Source: Monocercomonoides exilis (lineage: Eukaryota; Preaxostyla; Oxymonadida; Polymastigidae). Taken from it: DNA of 64,000 bases. Under the pieces are notes generated by a model, which was given only the letters and a program-made list of their open reading frames with translations, was not told where the DNA came from and ran no database searches. The stretch covers positions 498,501 through 562,500 of the forward strand of contig LSRY02000041.1 in NCBI GenBank assembly GCA_001643675.2. Reading direction: 5' to 3'. A program made the position numbers and the translations under genes. Below are positions 40,615-54,100 of the stretch, one piece after another (the stretch's first letter is position 1; every line of letters starts with the position of its first letter).

Positions 40615-42319
40615 GAAAATGAAATGCCATTCTATTTGTTTCTCAAATTTTTTCTTTATTTTTATTTATTTATTTATTTATTTTTTTTTTTATTTTTATT
40701 TTTATTTTTATTTTTATTTTTATTTTTATTTTTTTCTTTTTCTTTTTTTTTTTTTCGTCGATTTATTATTCGACAGAACTTTGTAAATGTTTTCTTTAAC
40801 AAACAAAAAATTGTTTTAATGAATTATTTGATGTTTATCAAATTAGTGTAAATGTTAGAGGAAATGAGATTTATTGAATTTCGTTTCTTAAATATAATAT
40901 TTTTCTTTTTGTTTATTTCACAAAATGAGAGGAAAAAAATATGTTATAACACAGTTATCCTGACCTGGCACTTTTTCTGAAACTTGGGAATATTTGACTT
41001 GGATTATTAACACAAAATTTCATAAAGTTTAAAGTTAGAATGATCATCATTTTCCAATGAAAAAAAAGCATAAATCCTGATAAATGACGATCTTTTGATT
41101 TGTTCCCATATAGTCAAAACATGCACACTTTTTCAAGAAGAGAATTGAATTGGTATTTTAAAACGAGAGTTTGGATGACACTGAAAAACTTCATTATATT
41201 ATCATTATCATCTTTTGTTTATCATTGACTTTTTTCTTGACTTTTCAGAATCTTAATTCAAACTTGTTTTCAATATTCTTTTCATTCAAACTCTTCTCAT
41301 TTATCTTGTTTTTGCATCAAAACAAAATATTGTATATATTTGGAACAAAATATTTGACTTCAGGAATTTTCATTGAAAAATTATGCATCTTCCATGAACA
41401 TTGTGTGATCAAAAAATATGAACGAAATGTGTTCATTTTTCGGAATATTTGTTATATCACAAATTACTGTGTTGTGATATCAATGGGTCCAGTTTATGGA
41501 TTTGAGAATCTTATTCATTATGAAATCTGGTTGAGCGAGAAAATGATATAAGTGAAACAATTTTTTCAAGCTTTGTTCATTAAAAGCTTAAAAGTCAGAA
41601 TTTACCACCATATGGGTCATTCTTTTTGAAAAGTCGCAAACGTTTAATTGATCTGAAAATCAGATCGAAAATGATCAAAAATGTTGATCATTCCGTTTCC
41701 ATCATATATTGCTAAGTATTATTTTTTTCAGTTTTGTCATTCTATCACCGAATATTACGTTTCAATAAAACAGATTTCATATATCATATTCACTGTTAAA
41801 TCATATTAATGGAATTTAATATTATTTTTCTTGTTTTTTGAAGCAACTGAATTATTTGTTCCTATTTCAATATTTTCATTTCAACCGTTCATATCTTCGT
41901 TTAGATTTTTCGAGTGGAAACTTCTTTTTCAATATTATCTTATATTGAAAGACAAATAGATTTTAACTTGTTTAAATTTGAGTATTTTTTGTTAGAAATT
42001 AATAAATAGGAAATTTTCATCAATACTGTCCTCATTGAAATTAAAAGAAACTCAAAAAGTTGTTAATATTGAGCAGTTATTAATGTTATAAGAAATAAAT
42101 GAAGAATAACATGTGATTTCTCATAATTAAATGCTCTTTTATAAAAAATTCAAAAGAGAAATGGTCTCTCATATTTTGAATCAAATCATGAATCATATCT
42201 AAAATAGCTTTCAACTTTTCATTTTTTTTTTTTTTTTTGCTCATCTTTTTCTTCTCATTTCAATTCCCTTCCAAAAGAAATTCTGTTCCTTCTTTTCCAT
42301 CAAATCAAAAAAGATGTAA
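40615..42319. other. AT-rich intergenic region
   Basis: No gene is supported in these 1.7 kb. It begins with a TTTAT-type low-complexity tract (about 40655-40755). It contains a motif at 41609-41638 that recurs inverted at 47129-47157, and small hairpins at 41651-41694. An open frame at 41171-41551 is AT-driven and lacks an ATG. Confidence 0.5.
41609..41638 (+). repeat. Dispersed 30-base motif, copy 1
   Basis: CATATGGGTC, a few variable bases, then TTTTTGAAAAGTCGC. The reverse complement of 47129-47157 matches with few differences. Both copies lie in AT-rich intergenic DNA. Confidence 0.5.
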
Positions 42320-42324
42320 TTTCT

Positions 42325-45300
42325 GTGATGATTGGCGTTTATAATTTGAACATGGACTTTGTGTTTGTGAGGCGAAAGGCGCTGCAATTTTGTGTGATGA
42401 GTTGTATCAAAAAGCTTCTTGAAGCTGAGCACTGTAGCATTCGTCTTTTTTCTCAGCGTCATTCAAATTCTTTATCTTTTATAATTGGAGCAGCACTTCA
42501 GTTAGTTTCTCCATTTTGGAGAAGGAGTAACAAGGAGAAGAAAACTGCAGGAGATGATAAGTCATCTTCATCTTTGTCTTCGTCATCAGCGCCTGCAGTC
42601 GACCCTTCAGATGAATCGTCTATGGCTGCATCTCACATTAAAGACATAAAACTGCACCACAATGTAAGGTGGCTGAGGATTGACGTGCCTAAGGCAGTTG
42701 GGTTGTTGTCGCTTCCATTGTTGCAATCACTTCAATCACTTCAATCACTACTGCTTGCACTCCTACGTTTCAATGATGGCTTGTTGTGCTCTGATGAACA
42801 GAACGTGCTGTGTCCGTTCAATGTGAAAAGTTTTTCATTCAACTTGTGGCTTTGCTCCCATTTCTTGATGATTTGCTAAGAAAGAAGTCGTTGAAAAAGC
42901 CGATATTATCAGCTGTAGATGTGGATGCGTTCCTGCCAATCTGCAATCCGCCTGATCCATCACTGGCTCCATTGTCCATTGAATAGCTGGCGAACAGAAA
43001 GAAGCAGTCGAGACATTCGGAGTGATGAAGCTGGACAACAAAACGAGGAGGCGAATGGTTGCAGTGAATGAAGTGGGAGAGTTTGCGGAGAAGGCGCTGA
43101 GGCTGTGGAGCTGAAGATGGAGAATGGAGGATGTTGTTCTGTCGCCCGCAGCGATTGTGCTGCATCTGCAGGAAGAAAGAAAAGAAGAAGAAGAAGTTGG
43201 AAAAGGAAAAGGAGTCGAAGCGGATGAGCGGGCTGACAGAGCAGATGAAGGAGAAGGCCAATATCATCTGGATGAATCAGAGGAAAATTCCGGAGCTGAG
43301 CGAGAAGCACAACTCAGAGGTGATGCAGGTGAATGAGGTGAAGGAACAGCTGGTGACGATGAAGAAGAAGGCGGAACTGATTTATATGAGGATTGAGAAG
43401 TGAATAATCGATGCGCGCAGCATGACGAAGTTGTGAATGTTGACAGCGCTGGTAAGCTGCTGAGGTCGGGATTGAAGCTTGCCACGTCTTCTTTGTCGGT
43501 TTCTGTGTGTGGCGGGATGGCTCCGCCTTCAGATTAGTTGATCTTGCCTTCGAGGCTACGTGAAAAGCACCACGAGAAGTTTTCCTCGAGTATCGGAGAT
43601 GGCAGCGCTGTGATGTTTTACCCAAATCCAAGCTTGAAGGAGCTTTCTGCGAAAGTGGAGGGCCTGGTGAGTGTAGCGAGAAAGGTTAATAGAGCTGATG
43701 GAGGATGAGACGGATGGGAAGGAACAAAGTCAGAGACAATCAAGAGGTTGGAGAAAAACGGTGCCGAGGCCAGCGATGGCGGTGATTGTGGAGGAGGAGT
43801 TGATGAAACTGTGAGATAGAAGAATTGCAAAACGGAGAAGGAATTAAAGATGATGATTGTTTTGTCGAAATTGAAAAGGCAGACGATAAGCGAGCAGAAG
43901 GCGCTGTTCAAGGAGGTGATTGAGAAGCAGCAGACGGCGCTTGCGAAAAAGAAGCAGGAGTAGATGAATATTTATGTTTCATATGAAGAGATTGCTTAAT
44001 GAATGCCTGGTTAAGTGAAGAAGCTGGAAGAGAATGTGGTGCAAGAACACTTTGGATGGAGCAGGGAGGAAGGGAATAGGAGAAAGGGGCAAGAGAAATG
44101 GATGAAGGAAGGAGGAGGAAGAGGAACAGAAGTTAATGCGGAGAATACGAGGAAGCAAAGGAGTGTGAAAAGGCAGTAGAAAGTGAAGCAACCGAGCTGT
44201 ATGGAATTTCGCAGTTTCAGCACAACAATCCGAAGAGAGAGCAGGATGATTGGATGCATACTGTTGTTCCAACAGTGGCAAAGAAAGGTGAAGGGAAGGC
44301 GACTGTTATGCAGCGGATGTTCATGCTTCTTGAGCAGACGACAGACAGCCGAGACCGTGAAGAGTTGGAGTGGCCTGTGATTTCACGTGGTGGAACGGGG
44401 GCAGGGCAGCCTGGGGCAGGTTGGGTGCCTTTGCAGGCGGGGTCGACAGCGAGGGAGTGGCTGATGAGCGCAGTGTCTGGTTCGCTGGTACAAGAAACGT
44501 GAAAGTCAGTACATGTGCTTCGGGTTCCACACTCGCGGCGATGGTCTATGAAGATGAAGCGTTTGTTGAAGTTGCAAAAGATAGGTCTGGAGTCGTAGCA
44601 AATATGGAAGCTGACGTAGATTCTGTAGATATTCGGATACAAGATCGCAACAGACTAGGGCGTGTGCAGTCTCTGGTGGGCAGGGGCGGGTGCAGGGAGG
44701 CAGGGGTTTGGGGACTTTGTTGACATGTGGCTGGGGGAGAAGCAAGCGGTGCAGAAGAAGAGCGATGCGGTGCTGTGAGCAAGGATGCATGGGGAAGAAC
44801 TGTTCCGGAAGGACTTTTCAGAGATGGAACTGTTTAAGGAATTTGCGATGAAAAAGTTAACTTGAGGTGAATTGGAGTTTTCCTGATAATTGAATGGTGT
44901 TAGAAGGGGTGTAGGAGAAGAGATTCAAATGTCTGTTGGTTGTTTGAGGGAATATAGTCGGAGAAGACGTATGCAGATGCCTTTATGTTTATGTGTTAAT
45001 ACAGAATAACTTCAGGGAAGAAGCAGCTTCCTGATGTTTGCGATGAAGCTGATAAGTTATAGCCTTTTCAGCAGTATTTGAATTATGTGATTGTGAAGGC
45101 GGTAAGACGGCGTTGGTCAACTTGGAGTAGGATTTTCATGCAGTATCGAAGGTGACATGGGAATGGTTTGGGCTGAAACTGCATGTGTAGATAGTTCAGT
45201 TGGTGAAGGAGAAGAAAGAAGTGCGGTAGACGTTGTTCCACATTGTGCGGCTGCTGGAACGGATGGTGAGGATGCAGCTGAGGAGGATGTGCAGTCGATG

Positions 45301-45510
45301 GTGGAGACAAAAGAAGGACAGATTGTGCTTGTGCAATTTTGTTAGAGATGGAGTTACACAAAAAAATGGCATTGTAGATGGAGTTAGAGTCATATTTAAC
45401 AATAATTCATCAACATCTGTTTCTTCATCGCTGTTGAAAACAAATACTGAATGGAAAGTGATGAGGATAAACAATGCACTCCAATCATCTGTTGGATATT
45501 AGATGTGATC
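42325..45510 (+). pseudogene. Decayed coiled-coil gene, copy 2
   Basis: A long G+C-richer stretch keeps protein-like blocks in changing frames. 42490-42630 encodes SPFWRRSNKEKKTAGDD and a Ser/Ala stretch. 43026-43160 encodes VMKLDNKTRRRMVAVNEVGE and RMEDVVLSPAAIVLHLQEE. 43205-43400 encodes a coiled coil (KANIIWMNQRKIPELSEKHN). 43850-43960 encodes another (LSKLKRQTISEQKALFKEVI). 44185-44500 encodes KGEGKATVMQRMFMLLEQ and a Gly-rich segment. The first blocks match copy 1 at 32.5-33.4 kb in order. Many stops and frame changes separate them. The overall look is of a long coiled-coil, possibly cytoskeletal, protein, but I cannot name it. Confidence 0.5.
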
Positions 45511-45559
45511 AACCATCAAATTATCAAAACAATATTTTTATCTGCGTTTTCACTCGTCG

Positions 45560-46614
45560 TAACCTTCTTCTTTTTCCCTCTTTTCCTTCTTTTTGCAATG
45601 AAACTTGATCATTTTTAAATAATTTGAGGGAAGAAGAAGGAGAAGAAGAAGAAGAGGAGGAGGAGAGGAAGGGGATGAAGAAGAAGAAGAAGAAGAAGAA
45701 GAAGAAGAAGAAGAAGAAGAAGAGGAAGAGGAAGAGGAAGAGGAAGAGGAAGAGGAAGAAGAGGAAGAGACGCCAAAAGAACAGAAGCAATTTGTGAATT
45801 CCTTGAGCAATTCTTGAATGAGAAGCTTCAAATGGAAATTGATCCTAAAGTTGAATCATTTATTGAATAAATACAGCCATCATGCAATTTCACTCCATCT
45901 GCATCAATTCCATTGAACACAACTTTTTTTCTCCAATCGATCTCAAATACAGTTGCCATTGCTTCGATGTTTTCCAGTTTCACATTTGTAATATTTATCT
46001 CTCACCATTTAGCAGAAATGAAGGCTTCTTAAATGATAGGAATGACATAGAGCAGTTGCCAATATGAAGAATTCCATTTCCAATTGTCAACAATATTGAA
46101 TTAAGGAAAACAATAGGTTGATTGCTGCTTAACCCTCCAACAGAAGAGAAATCAACAAATGAAAGAGAAAGCTGCCCACCTGCTTCATGAATGATTGAAT
46201 TGCCTGAATACGAAAATAACTGACCAAAGTTGAATTTCAATCTCTCAATCCGAACATTCTCTGATGTTGTAATAAGACTTCCCTCGTTGTTTATTGTTGA
46301 GTAAAGATGCACCAAAGCAGTTGAAGGAGATTGAAGAAAGTGGATGATCACATCATGAGCATCACATTTCCCAATTATTTCTGTTTCCTCTGATATCAAT
46401 AGTTGCGAGTCAGAGATGGAATAATGTGCGTCACTCCCTCACTCAATGATCGACAAGGCATACTGAACTCTCCACGTTGCTTGCAATCTTTGTGATTTTC
46501 AGAAACTGAAGATACAAATATTGTCTCGCTCTGGTATCTCATAACCCTCAGCAGAAGTTTTTCTTCCCCAACAAACAATTCTGTTGTGACTCCCCACATC
46601 GCAATTTCTATCAT
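45560..46614 (-). pseudogene. Beta-helix surface-protein pseudogene
   Basis: Reading down the minus strand from 46614: a segment with CKQRGEFSMPCRSLSEGVTH runs to about 46396, then shifts frame into LLISEETEIIGKCDAHDVII and on to FLSFKKPSFLLNG (45995). It shifts again into ITNVKLENIEAMATVFEI, a TGA interrupts, and SFSFKNCSRNSQIASVLLA follows before an AAG/CTT repeat. The short strands with NC/NV coil ends are typical of the beta-helix surface proteins found in oxymonads. At least two frameshifts and one stop make it a pseudogene. It is not a close copy of the gene at 20106. Confidence 0.55.
45676..45770. repeat. (AAG)n / GAGGAA microsatellite
   Basis: A near-perfect GAA array of about 15 copies grades into GAGGAA repeats. 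On the minus strand it would encode poly-Ser, as in the giant genes nearby, but it lies within a broken gene. Confidence 0.85.
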
Positions 46615-47128
46615 GTTAGGCTCTCCGTTATTAGTTACGAATTTGATAAGCTTAAAAAAATGAATAATTTAATAAGAATTATAAAATAAAAACATTCATA
46701 TAAAAACTTGAATGAAAACCTTTTGATATGTATGTTTTTCATCTTTATCAAACTTGTGGGAATAATCATCGCATAATTTTAAATTCCTGGCACATTCTGT
46801 GCAATGAAAATTTAAAATCAGATAAGAATTTGATTAATCTACGAATCTCAAATTTTTGATGAAAGAAAATCGAAACACACCTTGTTCATTTCATTAATAA
46901 ACAATTATAAAGCGGTTTAATCAAGTGAAACTCTTTTTCATAGAAAAACTAAAATTCAAATTTTGATCAAAAAATTTGATACATAATTTTTTGAAAAAAA
47001 ATATATCTTTTTATAAAGAAGTTTGAAATGAGCCAACAAACATCGCTGTGAAAGTTTGATATTTTCATTTGAGTTATGGTAACGGAGTGTTTTTTATTAA
47101 CTGCGATGGGACAAAATTTTGATCTTCA

Positions 47129-47157
47129 GCGACTTTTCAAAAATTACGACCCATATG
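47129..47157 (-). repeat. Dispersed 30-base motif, copy 2 (inverted)
   Basis: Read on the minus strand this is CATATGGGTCGTAATTTTTG followed by AAAAGTCGC, matching 41609-41638. Confidence 0.5.
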
Positions 47158-47282
47158 AGAAAGTTTAATATCATAAATGTTCAAAATAGAATCTTTTGTT
47201 TAATGATTTATTGAATTCATTTATTTGTTTGAATACATTCTGCATGAGAAATAAGTATATCACCAATACAAAAATTATAATA

Positions 47283-47513
47283 TAATTTTTTTGAAAAGTT
47301 CCTTTTGTTTAATTTTCAAATAAAATTAAAATTTCATTTTTCAATCAAATTTCTGTTCTCTCCCATGAAACTTCACAAAAATAAAAATAATACCAATGTC
47401 AAGGTTTTTTTTCTTTACAGGAAAATTTGGTGAGTGGGAACAAAAATTTGATTGAAATTTGAAATCTTTATTCCTATTGAAAATTTAACAAAAGGAACTT
47501 TTCAAAAAAATTT
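47283..47513. repeat. Inverted-repeat (MITE-like) element
   Basis: Arms of about 80 bases, 47283-47362 and 47435-47513, are imperfect reverse complements. They share TTTTTTTGAAAAGTTCCTTT, AATTTTCAA and CAATCAAATTT in matching order. The loop is about 70 bases. The layout resembles the element at 17540-17744, and both begin with a CTTTTTGAAA-like word, though the arms are otherwise different. Confidence 0.6.
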
Positions 47514-48117
47514 TGACATATCAAATTTTTCAAAATTTTTCATTATTAATTAGAATACAACAATTATTTCTGATATTTGCTTTTTCACAACAACTGGGTG
47601 TTTCTTTGCTTAACATATTTGAAATGGAATGACATTATTTTTGAATATGTTAGAAAAATTTTAGAAACATGTTTGATTGATTATCGAATATGAACAAATT
47701 GAGGAAAGCAAATAAAATAAAAATTAAGCATGTCTCTTTGTGGGAATAGATTTGAAATTATCATCAGCTTCTTTTTGCTGAATATTGTAAGAATAAATAG
47801 GAGAGCAAAACTTTATTAAAAGGTGGATCAATGAGTTAAAGTTCATTTTTGTTTCGTTTTTGTATAGAGATGAAGAATTTTTATTCAATCGATTAACTCC
47901 ATTGCACTGAAATCAACTCATTGAACAACTGTTGCTTTGCTCAAATAGACTCTTTTACATTTATTTATTAAATTTAACGATTCAACATTTTTCGATTAAG
48001 TTTCAGAAAAAAAGTATTTCAAAGACAAGAAGAGTCTAAAGCAAATAATATAACTCAAATATATCCAAAGAAAGTTCATTTGAACCAAAAAGCCAAAAAG
48101 ATAACAATTAAATTTAT

Positions 48118-51100
48118 TTATTCGTTATAGAAAGGAGATCCATCAATAAATTCATCAACTTCATGATTTGAGGGAAGTGAAATACAATATTTTGTGCAAT
48201 AGGAATCTTCATGATAACTCGTTCTCTTTGAATCTTTCTCTTCAATAGCTTGTTCATGCTCAGCACCATCAATCTTCTTATCGCCGTGCTCTTTTTCGTC
48301 TATATATTTCCATCGGATAACATTCGCATTACACAAAAAGCATCTTTGAGAATGCTGAAGTTGCCTAATTATACATCGATGACAAGCTTCGTGACCGCAA
48401 GGAACAAAACAAGCATCCCGTTTTTCAGTGAAGCAAATTTCACACAAGTCTTCGTCATCGTCTTCTTCAATGCTTTCCTGCTCAAGAAGAGTGCTGCCAT
48501 CCTCTCTCTTTCGATCTGAATCGGCAGTCGTCTTTGAGCTTGAACTTTCATCCTGTTCTTTCTTCTTTTTGATCTCCTCCTCCAATTTATGCAGCTTTCT
48601 CTTAAAGTCAGCCTGCTCCATGTCAAATCGAACGGACTCATCCCTCAATCTGTATAGAACAGACAATAATTGGTATACTAATGGTGGTCTGGAATTTATC
48701 AATCTTGTTAATCCATTCATGTTCACTGAATCGTTCGCAATTAAATCTTTCACAACATCATTCTTTAAATTCTTTCCCTTCGATTCAAACGCACTCTTGA
48801 AGCGATTCGACCTTTCCACCCACCAATCGCTTATTTCTTCTTTCAGCTTGTTATTATGCAAATTAACAGCTCGTTCCCCAACTTCAACTAACTTTTCCAA
48901 ATTGGAGCGAATCTTCCACTGCATTCTCTGTTGTCTTTCTGTCATTGACATTGCAATCTCTTCTTCTCCTTCTATTTTTTCTCCACATTTATCAAAGAAT
49001 GTATACTCCTCATCTCCAACCAGAGCTTCGCTGACTAAAAGACTTGGATTTTGCGCATATTCAATAAGCACAGATAGTTCTGCCACCGAAAGAGGAGAAG
49101 ATTGCAACCCCCGGAGGATTAAAGGATGAAGAGGTGGAAATCGAATTTCTTTGGGAATGGAAGGAATGTCTTCTATTTCGCATTTTTGTTCATTTGAAGA
49201 AGATGAAGGAATTATTGATGGAAAATCTTGAACAAGCGTCCATCTATTGAAATTCTGTTTCCAGCAGAAGACGTTCTCTTTTGCTTTTGCATCTTTGCCT
49301 GAAGCAGAACCAGCATGATTCTTGTTTGAAGATACCGCACCCGCATTCGTTTTTGTTGAGCTTCTCACACTTTCTACATGCCTATTCAATGTTGCATTCA
49401 TGAAACCAGTCCACGTTTCGTCTTCGTCGGTGCAAACTTTACTCAAAATTGCATCTAATTGTTGTAATTTTTCATCCACAAGCATAATAACTTTACCAGC
49501 AACATCTTGTCCTTTCAAACTTGTTTCTTTTTCCGGATTTGTTTTTGATGTCCGATGAGAAATTTCCTGTCTAATAAATCTCATAATTGCAGAACTTAAC
49601 ATACTCTTGATCACTGCTTCGCCATTTGATTCGGTTTGAACCAGTGCAATCAGTCCTAAAGCAATTTCTTTCAGCAAACAGATAAATGAGAAGTTGCATT
49701 GAATTAAATGCGGGACAGAAAGCGGAATGTACAGTGATAACTGCTTGTTATAACAGAGATTCAGAATGGACAGAGTTGTTGAGAAAACCTCAAAGAAACG
49801 TGAGATGTTCACATCAGCAGAAAGAACAAGAGGTGCTAATTTCAAAGGATAAGCATATGAAAACGAGCACCTGCTGCGTGACAGCAATGAATGATGAGAA
49901 ACTTTTTCAAACTCAGTTGGTAATCTAAATCCGCATTGAAGCTCTATTGAATTGGCAATAAGAGATGGGAAGAGTGGGGCAAGTCTGAAGCGAGAAAGTA
50001 CCTTTTTCAAAGAGCTGCGAATTGAGCTGATCAATTCAATAATTCCATTTGGATTGAAAACCCCTTCTTTTCCACATTTATCGTCTCCAGAAACAAACCG
50101 CAGAACGCATTCAACCCCTTTCAACCATTCATCCATTCTCTCCTCCTTCTCAGATTCTCTTCTCGGATCTTCTGCAACCCCAACAAATATCTCAGGTGTA
50201 GATTCGCAAAGACCATTGAGACAGATAAGCTTTCTGAGAAGATACAACGACTCAGTTGCCTTCTTTTCATCGTTTGCTTCATTCCGTTTGCTCTTCTTTT
50301 CCTGTTTCTCTGATTGTCTTCCGCCTCCACTGGGAGATCCGTAAGTCTTTAAGTCAATTCTCATGCAGTTCATCAGCTCAGCAAGATGAATGTGGATCGT
50401 GTCGAATAGATTTGTGACAAACAGAGAGCCAACAGTTTGCGGAGACGAATGAACAGAAAGCGAGCAATGCTCCTTTGATGAATGCAGCCGCTGCGATGAA
50501 TCCAAAGACTGTGAAGAAGCGTTGTTCAATGCAGAAAGCAGCATCTCCTCTTCTTCTGCAGAAGGAGATATATAGCTGTTGCTTTTGGACAACCATGAAA
50601 AACAATCTGGTATAAGACTTGGTCGAGTTAACTTCGATTCCTTTGTTTCTTCATCCATTGTTTTTGAGGCGCTTTCATTATCTCCACCACTGACGCAATT
50701 ATTGCCCAAAGCATTCTTTCTCGCCTTGAAATGCTCCTCCAATGATATTCCCACCGGAACAGGAGCAGCAATCAAAAAGAGGCGAACTGCAGCTGATATT
50801 GGAGAAAGACGCAAATTGTGCTCATGCTTAATAGTTTGAGGAGAGAATAACGAGGACGCAAACATTGAGCCCAAATGACTGATGCCACTTTTCTTCTGAT
50901 AATATGCATTGATGGAAGAATAGAAGCCTGAATGAGCTGTATTCGAAGATTCACATTGAGCAGTGCTTGATGAGAACGAGGAAGAGCGAATGAATTGATT
51001 ATAATTATACGTAGACTCATCAACGCTGAAAGGAGGCGAGAACAAAAAGTATGACAGACACTGAACATAATCCTTTGTGCAGGAGACGAGAATGTGCTGC

Positions 51101-54100
51101 ACAAATCGCAGAAAGTTAGGAGGACAGCCGAGAAGTGGAGGAGGGATTTGACTGCCCGCACAGCTTGTATCACCATAAGAAGCAAAAAGTGGTTGCTTTT
51201 CATTCATGTTTGCAGTTAATGAAGAAGAAGAAGAAGAAGAAGAGGAGGAGGAGGAGGAAGTTGAAGTACAAGTTAAAGATGATGACGATGAATCTGAAGA
51301 GGATTCTTCTGTTTGAGTTGTTCCTTTATCTGCTGCTCTCTTTGCTGTTGCTGCCAAAGACATGATAAACTGCTCAATAGGATCCTGTTGTAGAACCCAG
51401 CGCCACTCTCCTTCGTTTTCTTCTTCGTTTATTTCCCATTTATTCCTGTGACTTTCAATAATTCCTTGCCTTTCCATATTTTTCTCTTCAGTAATTCCAT
51501 CATTCCACTTTGAAGTAGCATCATTACAATCTTTATGAATATATCTCTTAACTTTGTTCCTGTAGTATTTCAGAGAGTGCAATGGAAGAACAGAAGGAAG
51601 AGGTAATGCAGCAGCATGTTGGATCATCAAAGAGGAAGAAATTGCAAACGAAGGACGTAAAGAAGGCAAAACGAATGGATTGTGCAACAACTCTTTCTCT
51701 TCTTCTAGCTCATCTTCGAATTGTCCACAATTCTTTTTGCAGTCTTTGCTTGCATTTGATTCAGAAGATGAAACAAATGAAGCATCTGCATGACTCACTC
51801 CTCCATTCTGTTTTGTATCAGTGTAATCAATGCAATATGAATTATTCGCTCTTTTCATCTTTTCAGTCTTTTGCATGCCTCGACTGCAGATAACAGGAGA
51901 ATATCCGTATACAGGGCGGGACATCAGCACTTCCTCCAGAAGCCGCATGAAGTTACTGCATCCAGGTGAATGAACTGGAGTTAACCAACAAGGATGCATC
52001 ATATTGATCGTGTTTGAGCAAGTCGGTGATGTATCAGAAGATTTGTTATTCACTTCTGATTCTCTTTCATTTGATAGTTCCTTGTTTGTTATGCCTCTAT
52101 CAATTGAATCAAACTCTCTATTGCGAATAATCATTCTCTCCAACCTTTCCCTCTCTTTGTCATAAACTGGCATTTGAGGAACACTCTTTTCCGTCATCAG
52201 CATCACCCACTTCCACATCTCCTCCCTCAAATCTGGATTAACAAAGCGAGAATCTTCCACCAGATGCGACAGAAGAAACATGACCATCCTTTCCAAAGAA
52301 AGAGAAGAAATCAGGCAATTTGCAAAAGATGCTGATGGAATGGCAGAAAGAGGCGGGGTTGTGCGAGAAGCAAAAGAAGATGATGGAATAATAAGTGTTG
52401 TTGAGGACTCTTCTTGGAAGTAGTTGGTAAATGAAGCAGTAAATTGAGCATTTTTCGCATTTGTATTGAAATCTGAATTAAATGGAAGTATTACAGGAGT
52501 ACTGGGGTATGAAATAGAAGAAGAAGAAGATGATGACAAAGATAATGACAGAGATGATGAAGACAACTCATGTTTTTGTTTATCTTCCTTCTCATCTCTG
52601 ATATCAGTATCAATTTTGCTTGATGCATTAACAATTTGGAGAGGAACAAGAGAAGAGAACATGGAGCGCGCAGGAAGCGCTTCAACAGCACCAAAAGCCG
52701 GCGAACTTGAGTGCAAATAGCCAGAAGATGGATGGGATGGCATCTTCTGCACGCCAACAGGATCGTTTGCATATGGATAAAGAAACGTTGGGTTGTACTG
52801 ATAGATTGAGCGTGGGTTTGTCATGCAGCTAAAGGAAGGAGGGAAAAGCAGAGTCAGGTTCAAAAATGCCTCCACATAGAAATGGGGCACGAAGCGATAG
52901 AGCGAAGATTGTCCGCGCAGAGGAAGAGAGAAAGAAGGGGAAGCCAATGAAGAGAGAATAAGACGATTAGCAGATGAACTATGTCGTGAACGGGAATTGA
53001 ATGAAGGAGGAGAAGAAGAAGAAGCATCAGAAGCAACAGTGTTTTTATTAGTTGTTGAAGTGTTCAATAAATTCTGTTGAGAACATCGAAGTGAAGCAAT
53101 ATCTGCATCAAGTGCTTGGAATGCCAGTTGTTTTAGAGGAGCCAGAAGCAAATGGGGATTTGACTGTTTGCTTTTCTTGTTGATGAAGAAAGCAGGAGAA
53201 GGAGAGGATAAACTGGAAGACGAATAAGAAGAAGAGAATGAAGAAGAATAATCAGTCAAGCAAAACTGACTGAGATTCTTGTCTTTATGGAAAGGAGAGT
53301 TTTCGTGTTTGTGGTGTGATTGTGGAGTAGAAACAGCATCATAACTGCCTTCACCTCCTTCCTTCATTCTCAGCATGATCTTAAACACTTTCTCGTCTTC
53401 ATCTTCATCGGCATTCATCTTTTCGCTTTCGAGGTCAAATTCTTCGCATTTGCGGTTGACCGCATTCGCAAAGGCTCCATAAAACGCATCGCAATGCTGC
53501 TTGTCCTTGTCAGTGACTTGATCAGCTGAATGGAGTGATAAATCATGTGGGTCATTTTCAATGGATGGCTCTTTCTGTAATGTTGTTTCCTCCGAATCAA
53601 TCTGCATTTCAATTCCTCTCTCATATCCTTCTTCCTCTTCCTCTTCCTCCTCATTTCCTTCTTCTTCTTCTTCTTCTTCTTCTCTCTGTGCCACCAGTGG
53701 TACAAGCACCCCTCTACTCGCCCTCTCCAGCAGATACGACAGAAACAGCTGATGATCCAGCATCCCTTCCTCCACATTGATTCCATTGAACGGCAGAGCA
53801 GACAAAGATATCGTCTGTGACGCCTTCGACGTGTTGTTCAGCAGCGGTGTTCCAATCACAACATCAGCCAAGTTGTGGTTGAGAGCAGACAGCCACGAAA
53901 TCACAGTACGCCGCATCTGCGGCTCAGACAAACAGGACAGATTCACTTTCTCCACCTGCTGCACACAATTTTGGGAACTTTCAGAAGAATCGCTTTGGAT
54001 GTGTTGGTCATTTTCTTTCTCGTTCTTTCCTGTGCTTGCTTTCTTTTCTGTTGTTTTTGTTGCTGTTGATGTTGTTTGCCCTGAAACAGAAGAAACTCCA

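Larger units (their letters stand above)
46621..48117. other. AT-rich intergenic region
   Basis: About 1.5 kb without a supported gene. It contains the inverted second copy of the 30-base motif (47129-47157) and an inverted-repeat element (47283-47513). The 3' end of the RNF123-like transcript lies near 48117. Confidence 0.55.

Noticed and set aside
41171-41551. A 126-codon open frame with hydrophobic stretches
   Set aside because: No ATG start, very AT-rich, no motif and no splice context.
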